Positions 55,613-64,000 of a stretch of 64,000 nt of DNA are shown in pieces. Position numbers and translations under genes: made by a program. The DNA is from Rhabdophis nuchalis (taxonomy: Eukaryota > Chordata > Lepidosauria > Squamata > Natricidae): assembly GCA_039707465.1 (NCBI GenBank), contig CM077647.1:46650110-46714109 (forward strand). Reading direction: 5' to 3'. Numbering within the stretch: position 1 is the first letter of the stretch; every line of letters begins with the position of its first letter. Under the pieces are notes generated by a model that ran no database searches, was not told where the DNA came from, and saw only the letters and a program-made list of their open reading frames with translations.

Positions 55613-56553
55613 TATTATAATATGGAGCTTTAGATAGCTGACTACTCCAGTATTATGGATAAGGCTGGTAATGTATTTGTTTGATCCCAAAATTGTAACT
55701 TTCAACTTTCCAGGACTATTTGTAGGTAGTTAAGGAAGAAATTGCAATGATGCACACAATGCCTGTTGTTTATGCATATGTGCATTAAGAAGTAGAAGAA
55801 TATAAGTGGCATCATTTGTTGCATTATCGACTTTCTTCTATCATACACTTTGGATGCACCCATTTCATACTATTAATAAATAATATTTTTTGATAAAAAT
55901 CATATAACTGTAATACTAATTTTTGAAACAAACTTAATTTGCACCCTAGTTTTAAAGTTTTACATTTCATTTGTTGATATATGTTAGGTTAGTGGCAGGA
56001 GAATGAATGGAAGTAATGTTTGTTTTTACTAATGCTAATGGTAGATGCATTTAAAAAAATATTAATCATTTTTTAAAAAGAAAAAATATATATTTGTATT
56101 ATTTTCTCTCTCAAGTAGCATATTTACGATTTATTTAATTCACTTCTGAGGCAAAAACTTAGAGGTAGATTTATGAGACCAGCTTAATCCTGCATAATTT
56201 TATGTGACTATACTATATACATTCAGTGATCTTTATAAAGACTTTGCCACCAAGTGTAAATAATTGACACATACTCGTACATATCCTTATCCCAAAAAAT
56301 AGTTTAAAATGTGTTTTTTTTAAACTATGCTGATATAACCAAGTCATGGTGAGAAACTTGAATTAATGGAAGACATCTTAAATAAAAGCTTACCTGTGAA
56401 GAGGGAAGATAATTCCTATCTCCATTTATAAAGCCTAGAAGTTATCAGTATAATGTTATAAATATCTGTTTGCTGTGCTACATTGCCAAATACAACTAGT
56501 TTAAAAAATTTATCTGTGGGAGTTACAAGTTACTATTCTTTCATTCCAAACAG
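55613..56553 (+). other. ITGB8 intron 4, 3' portion
   Basis: AT-rich with no repeat recognised. It ends with TTCATTCCAAACAG before exon 5. Confidence 0.6.
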
Positions 56554-56719
56554 TGATTATGAACTTGATTGTATGCCACCTCATGGTTTTATTCATGTTT
56601 TATCACTGACTGATAAAATATCAGAATTCAGAAGTGTAATTAATAAGCAAAAAATATCTGGAAATATTGATACACCTGAAGGAGGTTTTGATGCCATGCT
56701 TCAGGCAGTGGTTTGTCAG
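56554..56719 (+). CDS. ITGB8: Integrin beta-8, exon 5 (specificity loop, SyMBS)
   Basis: This exon encodes residues 212-267. C211-SDYELD-C218 forms the specificity-determining disulfide loop, followed by MPPHGFIHVLSLTDKI. N249-x-D251-x-P253-E254 (GNIDTPEGGFDAML) supplies the SyMBS metal ligands and the MIDAS Glu. C266 near the end is conserved. Acceptor AACAG, donor CAG|GTAAGA, phase 0. The sequence is strongly beta-8-like. Confidence 0.97.
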
Positions 56720-56807
56720 GTAAGAAATAACAGATAATTTGATATTTTATTTTTCTCTTTTGGGGATGATTTACTGTTGTAATGTTGTAATGTTATATGT
56801 AAATGAT

Positions 56808-56885
56808 GCATAACATGTTCATTCCACTGTAGGGCATAACATGTTCATTCCACTGTAGGGCATAACATGTTCATTCCACTGTAGG
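56808..56885 (+). repeat. 26-bp unit in three exact copies
   Basis: The unit GCATAACATGTTCATTCC followed by ACTGTAGG is repeated three times without mismatch, 89 bp after exon 5. Confidence 0.97.
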
Positions 56886-57299
56886 TTTACATTCTTTCAT
56901 GTATTTATAATCCCATTTTGCCTTCTATAGTCATCAAAATACTTTTGGGATATATTTACAGTGAAACTTTGGATACAAAGAAATTGTCCTTCAAATGAAG
57001 GATTTGCTACAACCTGCAGTGTTTCAGATTCTTGACTTAAACCCTTTTCAATTGTACTGGATCACTTTAGTGGAACTTCTGGTCAATCATGTGACCTTCT
57101 CCCTTGGCACTTGCTGTGGTTAGTGTGGTATTTTTGTTTAATTATAGATCATTTCATTTTTTTCTCAGCCATTTTTGTGAATTGGACATATTCATTCCTC
57201 ACGACCATAGTGCCCACAGAATTCCAGATGTGCCTGTCATAATGGAATGTATGCATGGTTTTTTAATGCAGTACAATATTACTTAACCCTTGTATTTTC

Positions 57300-57491
57300 C
57301 CTTACATTTCAATTACAGACCAGTGGCTCTCACTCCTATCATCATGAAGTACTTTGAGAAATTGGTGTGCCAGTACATCATTTCTGGTCTTTCACACACA
57401 TTTGATAAACACCAGTTTGCATACAGGACAAATTAGATCTACAGAGCATGCTCTAGCCATCACTCTTCACACTGCTCTGATTCATTTGGAA

Positions 57492-57536
<45 letters not shown>

Positions 57537-58400
57537 TGTCTGCTATGTGAGGAAGATTTTTGTAGATTTTAGCTCTGCATTTAACACAATACTTCCACAT
57601 AGACTAATGTCTAAATTTATGGATCTTGGACTTTCTTATTCAATCTGTTTTTGGATTATGGATTTCCTGATCACTCTCAGAGGATTATATTAGGTAATTA
57701 TACTCCTCAATCCTTATTCTTAACACTGGTGCATCACAGGGTTGCGTGTTGAGTCTGCCTATCGAGATGAGGTGGACTCATTGCTTTTGTGGTGTGGAGA
57801 CAATAATTTGATCCTTAGCACCAATATCTAATCTATAAAACCAAGGAGTTTATAGTGGACTATAGAAGGAATAAATCAGACACCCAGCCCTTGGTTATCA
57901 ATAGGAGACTGAGTGAAGCAAGTGGCCAGTGTTAAGTTTCTGAGAATTATCATAAAAGAGGACATGACCTGGTGCACTCACATTGTAACACTGGTCAAAA
58001 GGGCCCAGCAGAGGTTATACTACCCGAGACCTCTCAGGAAACAACTGAAAATAAAATAAATGCTGCACCATAGAGAGTATTTTAATTTACTGCACCTGTG
58101 TATGGTTTGCCAATTGCACAGTGGCAGATAGGACAGCACTCCAGAAGGTTAACATCATAGCCCAGAGGATCATTCGTTGTTCTATCCCCTCTTTGGAAGA
58201 GCTTTATAGATCCCGCTGCCTTAAGAAAGTTCGGAACATTCTTAAAGATCCATCCCATCCTGGGCGCACTTTCTTTGAATTATTAGCATCTGGCAGATGG
58301 TACAGGATAATAAAAACAAGCACAAAAACAGCTTCCAACCCAGGACAGTAAATACATTGAATTCTACTATATAATTCAATCTAATGCAATATCAGGTTTT
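57300..58400 (+). mobile_element. Old LINE relic (Rex1/L2-like), 5' part
   Basis: Decayed RT remnants include [37 protein letters not shown] and GASQGCVLS. The C-terminal part (58121-58351) has LQKVNIIAQRIIRCSIPSLE and LYRSRCLKK. The frame is broken many times, and a (TG)n tract at 57493-57540 interrupts it. Its 3' end lies beyond the CR1 insertion, at 60185-60300. The clade name is tentative. Confidence 0.8.
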
Positions 58401-58429
58401 CAATTCAACTGTATAAAGTTTTAAAAAGT

Positions 58430-60184
58430 TAAAAAGTTAAAGAAACAATTGGTTCACTGCTGGGAGAAAGTGGCAAGAAGGTGACAAGCAAAAGGGAGAA
58501 AGCAGAACTATTTAATTCATTTTTTGCATTTGTCTTTACACAAAGGGATAAAACAGTCCAATCTATCAAAAACAGCACCACAAAAATCAGATTAGGAACA
58601 CAAGTTGAAATAGGAAGGAAAATAGTAAGTGAGCGCCTGTCTACCTTAGATGAGTTCAAATCACCAGAACCGGATGGATTGCACCCCAGGGTTTTGAAGG
58701 AACTGGCAGATGAGATCTCAGAATCACTGAACTATATCTTTCAGAGATCCTGGAGCACCGGGGAACTACCAGAGGACTGGAAAAGAGCTGATGTGGTGCT
58801 CATCTTCAAGAAAGGAAAAAAGATAGATCCAGGAAACTACAGACCCATCAGCCTGACCTCAATACCAGGAAAGATTCTGGAAAAAATAATCAAGCAACGA
58901 ATTAGTGAACACCTAGAAGTAAACAAAATAATAGCCCAAAGCCAACATGGGTTTGTCAAAAAGAAGATCATGCCAGACTAATCTTATTGCATTCTTTGAC
59001 AAAGTGACCAAACTAGCGCACCAGAGGAATGCCGTCGATATAGTTTACTTGGACTTCAGTAAGGCATTTGATAAGGTACACCATAACCTACTACTAGATA
59101 AAGTAAAAGAGTGTGGGTTAGACAGCAACACCACCAGATGGATTCGTAACTGGCTGACCAACCGCACTCAACATGTAATACTCAATGGAACTGCATCTAG
59201 ATGGAGGAAAGTATGCAGTGGAGTACCCCAATGCTCTGTTTTAGGCCCAGTACTCTTCAACATCTTCATCAATGACCTGGATGAGGGAATAAATGGGAAA
59301 CTCATCAAATTTGCAGATGACACCAAGCTGGCAGGAATAGCCAACACTCCAGAAGATAGGCTTAAGATACAGAAGGATCTTGACAAACTTGAACATTGGG
59401 CACTATCTAATAAAATGAAATTCAATGGTGAAAAGAGTAAGGTTTAGGCAACAAAAATGAAATGCACAGGTACAGTATAGGTGGTAGCTTGCTCAATATT
59501 AGTAACTGTGAAAGGGATCTTGGAGTCCTAGTGGACCACCATTTAGATATGAGCCAGCAGTGTTCAGCAGCTGCCAAAAAAGCCAAAATAATTCTAGGCT
59601 GCATAAATAGAGGGATAGAATCAAGATCACATGAAGTGTTAATACTTTATAATGCCTTGGTAAGGCCACACTTGGAATACTGTCTTCAGTTTTGTTCGCC
59701 ACAATGTAGAAAAGATGTGGAGACTCTAGAAAGAGTGCAGAGAAGAGCAACAAAGATGATTAGGGGACCGGAGACGAAAACATACGAAGAACGGCTGCAG
59801 GAACTGGGTATAGTTTAGTTTAATAAAAACAAGGACTAGGGAAGACATGATAGCAGTGTTCCAATATCTCAGGGGTTGCCACCAAGAAGAGGGAGTCAAA
59901 CTATTCTCCGAGGCACCTGAGGGTAGAACAAGAAGCAATGGGTTGCTTCTCTCCTTGAAACTAATCAAGGAGAGAAGCAACTTAGAACTGTGGAGAAATT
60001 TCCTGACAGTTAGAACAATTAATCAGTGGAACAGCTTGCCTCTAGAAGTTGTGAATGCCCCAACACTGGAAGTTTTTAAGAAGATGTTGGATAGCCATTT
60101 GTCTGAAATGGTATAGGGTTTCCTGCCTAGGCAGGGGGTTGGACTAGAAGACCTCCAGGGTCCCTTCCAACTCTGCTATTGTAT
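58430..60184 (+). mobile_element. CR1 LINE, 5'-truncated, nested
   Basis: This chicken-type CR1 copy covers the RT region to the 3' end. It is inserted in the older LINE: sequence before it (to about 58400) and after it (from 60185) belongs to that relic. The 3' end has GTTGGACTAGAAGACCTCC and CCCTTCCAACTCTGCTATTG, then a TATAGTATAGAATG tail. Four separate open stretches show frameshifts near 58975, 59450 and 59815. Confidence 0.92.
58481..60116 (+). pseudogene. CR1 reverse transcriptase, broken
   Basis: Frames 58481-58981, 58947-59447, 59462-59818 and 59847-60116 together cover the CR1 RT and C-terminus. Motifs are PGNYRPISLTSIPGKILEKI, VYLDFSKAFDKVHHNLLLDK (motif A), GVPQCSVLGPVLFNIFINDL (motif B, Cys for Gly), KFADDTKLAG (motif C), ERDLGVLVD, and ALVRPHLEYC. 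Catalytic Asp residues remain, but the ORF is disrupted and the endonuclease is missing. Confidence 0.92.
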
Positions 60185-60300
60185 AGTATAGAATGTAAAG
60201 GGTGTGTTTGTGTTATATTTTTATAGTTATAATGTACACTGAAGATGGCATTTAATTTTGTTGTACTAGGTGCAATGACAATAAAGTAAACGAAAATAAA
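60185..60300 (+). mobile_element. Old LINE relic, 3' end
   Basis: The phrase TTTTGTTGTACTAGGTGCAA followed by TGACAATAAAG is the 3' end of Rex1/L2-like LINEs. It completes the element at 57300-58400 that CR1 split. Confidence 0.75.
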
Positions 60301-60338
60301 CTACATTATATAGCTTAACATTCCTTTATTTATTGCAG

Positions 60339-60497
60339 AGCCATATTGGTTGGCGTAAAGAAGCAAAACGTCTACTTCTCATGATGACTGATCAGACATC
60401 TCATTTGGCTCTTGACAGTAAATTAGCAGGGATAGTAATTCCAAATGATGGAAAATGCCATTTGAAAGAGAATATGTATATCAAAGCAAACAGTATG
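60339..60497 (+). CDS. ITGB8: Integrin beta-8, exon 6 (beta-I domain)
   Basis: Encodes residues 268-320: [20 protein letters not shown] with D285 (the MIDAS/ADMIDAS-region Asp), then [20 protein letters not shown] and YIKANSM. Phase 0 at both ends. Acceptor TTGCAG, donor ATG|GTAAGG. Confidence 0.97.
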
Positions 60498-62750
60498 GTA
60501 AGGTATATGTCATAATGCAGTGTTACTTTTGGACTAATTTTGGATTAAAGCATTAGAAATGTCTTTGTTCTGAGAGATATGAACTTCCGCTCAAACGATC
60601 TTATTTAAATTATTTCATGGTTTTAATTGATCAGAGAGAATACCTAATACATTTGTTCTTGGTCAGACTTGCAAGAATAGTATAGAGCAGAGTCTTTCTC
60701 TTAGATACTAGGGCTATTAAAATTGAAAATTGACTTTATACAGTTGTTGAAATATGAAAACGGAAGAAAACATTCCTCCTCCCCAAATATATCACTTTGC
60801 AATAAAATTGAAGTGATTAACTTTGGACATGCATGCAGGGAGCTCTAGAAGCAATTTCTAAAGTTGCACAAGCTTAGAAAAAGAGTTGCTTTAATGATAC
60901 AAGCAGAGATGATTTATGCATCTTCCTGCATAATGCAAAGTATGTCTTTTAAAGCACTTGCATGGTTTTACAAGGTTGTCCCTTTCCTGACTTGCAGAAT
61001 ACCCAATTGTCTGGAAAACTTAAACCCACTTGATTTCCTCTTTCAGGTTTTCATTGTTTTGAACTTTTCTTCAAATTTGAAATGTGACAACAATCAACAA
61101 CTTTTTGTTGTTGTTGATTGTTGATTAATTGATATTTCATTAGGTTCTGCATTGTAATGTTTGCTTTGTCTTTTTAAAGTCAAAAAACTTTAGCAATTGT
61201 AACTATATCCAGAATGGAAGAAATTTGCCATAGTAAAGATGTTTCTTAAATGTTTCTTTTGTATAAGTGTTGTTATATTAAAAGTCTTAGTTCATTCAGA
61301 AAAACAATGTTCAGAATTTTTAATTACTATAACATCATATTTCTTTAATTTAAAAGTATCTCATTGGGGCCTTCTAAATGTTTCAAAACTTCAATATCCT
61401 AAAAAGCTTAGAAGTTGAAAACCTACTGCGAAGGTCTATTTATTGAATAAGTAGCATAAATTTAGTCTTTAGCCATGTTCATTTTCTCCATTATGCATGG
61501 ACTTTTGAAACAAAGCTGGAAGATGTCAGTGGCAAGCTGGAATGGCCTTTAAAATCCTTAGATTTAAATATTATTTAAAATTTATAAAGAGATATGAAAC
61601 ATGCACAGTTTGAAAGGAGACCTAAAAATATTTCTGTGACTGGAGAACTTTGCAAATAATTGTAGTTTAAAAAAATACTCTAGAAAAACTCTTTGATGGT
61701 TTTAGCGAACATTTAGAATCTGTTATTTGTCCCAAAGAACTGACTGAAAGTATGTTCAAAATTTTGCACTTGCATTGAGTGTTTTCTTATCTGTAAAAAA
61801 CATGTTAACTTTATGTTGTTTAAAGAACGTACCAGCATTTATTCATGTAAGAAGTCATCAAAACATGCAAATTGACCAGGACTACCTAGGTTTTTTTTTT
61901 TATTAATACAACTATATGTTCACCAACTTTTCAATCATAAAAAGCTTGGTGACTAGCTCCATGCTCAGATTTGGCATTAAATCTTGCTTGTCCATATACT
62001 TTCACCCCCTACTAAGAATTTGGCATACACAGTAGAAGACTTACACAAGATTCAGCTAAATTAGGCTCTTTATTGCAAAGCAGAACAAAGTCATGTATGC
62101 ACAGCTGATTTGGCCACTGCAGTGCAAAAAAGTCAAACTTTTTATGTAGTCTGTCTCACAGAGTTTAAACCTTTTTCTTCTGCCTTTCCAAGTAAATGGC
62201 TGCTTAGCCAGACTTTTGACAGTCGCAAGAAGCAGCTGGTAAATGTTTGCCTAACAGTTCTGTGATTTCTGCTTTGCCAGCTTTGGCCCTTGTATTTGGG
62301 ATGATAAATAAATACTTTTGTAACTCATCTATGCTACTAAGCAGGAAAAAAAGGTTATCTTGTTAAAGATTATATTAAATTGCATTGATTGCATTGTGGA
62401 CTATTAATATGAAAAGGATGATTTATACAAAATTATCTTACTAGGAAATTTTGTAGCCTCTCCATTACTTGGCAATGGTTTTGGCGATGGTTGAATTTCA
62501 ATAAGTGTTCAGTACAATGGTTGAATTTTATTACATGTTCATAGATGGCTAGTAAATTGTATGAAGGGACCTGGTCCTAAATTAAATATGTGTATGTAGT
62601 TTATTTTTTTTAAAGGAGTAGGAATTTTTAAAGAATTATTCATATTCAACTATATATGAACATGTATTAGTTTATTTAAGTAAAATGTTAGAATTGGTAA
62701 TTATAATAATCTATAAAAGCCACATTATGAATCCTCTTTCTGATTTATAG
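60498..62750 (+). other. ITGB8 intron 6
   Basis: AT-rich, no transposon recognised. A small ACAATCAACAAC/GTTGTTGATTGT hairpin sits near 61088-61124. Confidence 0.6.
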
Positions 62751-62846
62751 GAGTACCCATCACTTGGCCAACTTTCTGAAAAGCTCATAGACAACAATAT
62801 TAATGTAATATTTGCAGTTCAAGGAAGCCAATATCACTGGTATAAG
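62751..62846 (+). CDS. ITGB8: Integrin beta-8, exon 7 (beta-I domain)
   Basis: Encodes residues 321-352: EYPSLGQLSEKLIDNNINVI and FAVQGSQYHWYK, the central strand and helix late in the beta-I domain. Phase 0 at both ends. Acceptor TTATAG, donor AAG|GTATAT. Only 82 bp separate it from exon 8. Confidence 0.97.
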
Positions 62847-62928
62847 GTATATTTAAAAATACAACAATTCTGTTAGTTGGGGACAAGCTATACACTGGCA
62901 TTATAACCATAAACTAAAATTTTCACAG

Positions 62929-63018
62929 GATCTTTTGCCTCTGCTACCAGGAACTGTTGCAAAACAGATAGAATCAGAGACAACAAATCTCGGAGATTTG
63001 GTACTAGAAGCTTACAAG
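62929..63018 (+). CDS. ITGB8: Integrin beta-8, exon 8 (beta-I domain end)
   Basis: Encodes residues 353-382: DLLPLLPGTVAKQIESETTN and LVLEAYK, close to the C-terminal helix of beta-I. Acceptor TTCACAG, donor AAG|GTATGC, phase 0. The remaining hybrid, EGF-like, tail, transmembrane and cytoplasmic parts must lie to the right of the window. Confidence 0.97.
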
Positions 63019-64000
63019 GTATGCTCCAGTGACACTAATATATCATTATAATATGGTGTTTATTAAAGTTAATACTCTGTAGATTCTAAACATATCATAC
63101 AGGAAGATGTTTAATATGTTCAAGTATCTCTATAAAATATAAAAATACAATTCCCTTTATAAATTAATGTGGTTGCAGTTTTTGCTTTAAGCAATTGCTT
63201 TTTGGGATAACAATTAGAACTGATATATGTACAATAAACTAAATAAAAGATATTAAGAGTTCTACAACTTTCATATCAATGAGGATCTTTTTAACACTGA
63301 AACATTGGACTGTTTTGAGAAATAAACTAAAAATCCTGCAGATGTTTTGGAATTCAAGTAAACTTTCTGTAGCCTCAGATAGCTTGGCTTATGGCAAGAT
63401 TTTGGAAGGTATGTTCCAAAAAATTTGGAAGGCAGACTGCCTACCTCAATACTGTTAAAGAAAAAGCCTGCTACTTCCTCAGGTTTGTTTTTACACACTT
63501 ATCTTTCTGTTTTCTCATACCAATTTTCAGTTAGATTGTGCTTCTCATATGCTAGTAGTATTTTATTATGCCCATATATGACATTTTTATCATAGATACT
63601 TCTTAGCATATATATGACTTTGCTGTAATTCATATAATTCAGCATTTTGTCCTTCAAGCCTGACTATTGCACAATATATGCATTTGATGGTGATAATTTT
63701 TGTTATTACATAGCACACAAACACATTTTACTTATGTCATAAATTTGTGCTGTCATATTTATATTATGAAAATCCCAGCTACTGTATATTTTTATTTCTT
63801 CTTCTTCTTCAAAGGTAAAAACTGTCTGTTTAAAGCCATTGAATATATAGCATATATATGATATGTGCAAATTGTTGCATAGCATTGTATGCAAATTGAA
63901 AAATATATCATTAGGTTAATGTACTGTTTTAGCACTCCATCCTTTATGACTCAATCCAGCATGTTTAGAAGAGTAATTTGTAACAATCCATATAGGTTAA
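63019..64000 (+). other. ITGB8 intron 8, 5' portion
   Basis: AT-rich, no exon or repeat recognised. The next exon is outside the window. Confidence 0.65.

Noticed and set aside
54098..55705. 535-codon minus-strand frame
   Set aside because: Translation of the GGTA minisatellite and GC-rich Helitron module. An artefact of repeat composition.

Overview
The window comes from a vertebrate, most likely a squamate reptile (a snake is plausible). The evidence is one conserved vertebrate gene with long AT-rich introns, set among squamate-style repeats: L2-group and CR1 LINEs, L1, many hAT and TA-flanked MITEs, a SPIN-type hAT, a Helitron, a Penelope-like element and tRNA-derived SINEs. The species assignment is inference.

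The one host gene is ITGB8 (integrin beta-8) on the + strand. A CpG-rich promoter region (about 22.18-23.21 kb) leads into exon 1, and exons 2-8 follow at 42.7, 44.3, 53.1, 56.6, 60.3, 62.75 and 62.93 kb. Splice phases join exactly: 1,146 coding nt give 382 residues, about half of a typical 769-residue beta-8. They cover the signal peptide, PSI domain, first part of the hybrid domain and most of the beta-I domain. The remaining exons lie beyond the right edge. The MIDAS is intact and, as in known beta-8, the two ADMIDAS acidic residues are replaced (here by Arg-His).

From 0 to 22 kb there is no host gene, only layered transposons: chimeric and nested L2-group LINEs, an L1 carrying only ORF1 inserted into an L2, an L2 inserted into a TA-flanked MITE, and a stack of hAT MITEs inside a CR1 3' end. 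A fold-back element with 15-bp terminal inverted repeats sits about 0.95 kb upstream of the ITGB8 start.

Intron 1 (19.5 kb) holds a near-full-length L2-group LINE, a Penelope-like GIY-YIG endonuclease remnant with a hammerhead-like motif, a tRNA-headed repeat family framed by 30-bp inverted arms, a DNA transposon filled with a GGTA-type minisatellite, several hAT MITEs, a SPIN-like element, and a complete 1.7-kb non-autonomous LTR retrotransposon (5-bp TSD, tRNA-Ser(GCT) primer site, polypurine tract, no gag or pol). Introns 3-5 carry two minus-strand L2 fragments, a perfect 21-bp hairpin, a complete non-autonomous Helitron with the same minisatellite, and a CR1 nested in an older LINE.

No unknown protein-coding system was found. 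The most interesting material is mobile: the mosaic LTR element, the half-L1, the minisatellite shared between two unrelated DNA elements, and the palindromic tRNA-headed repeat.
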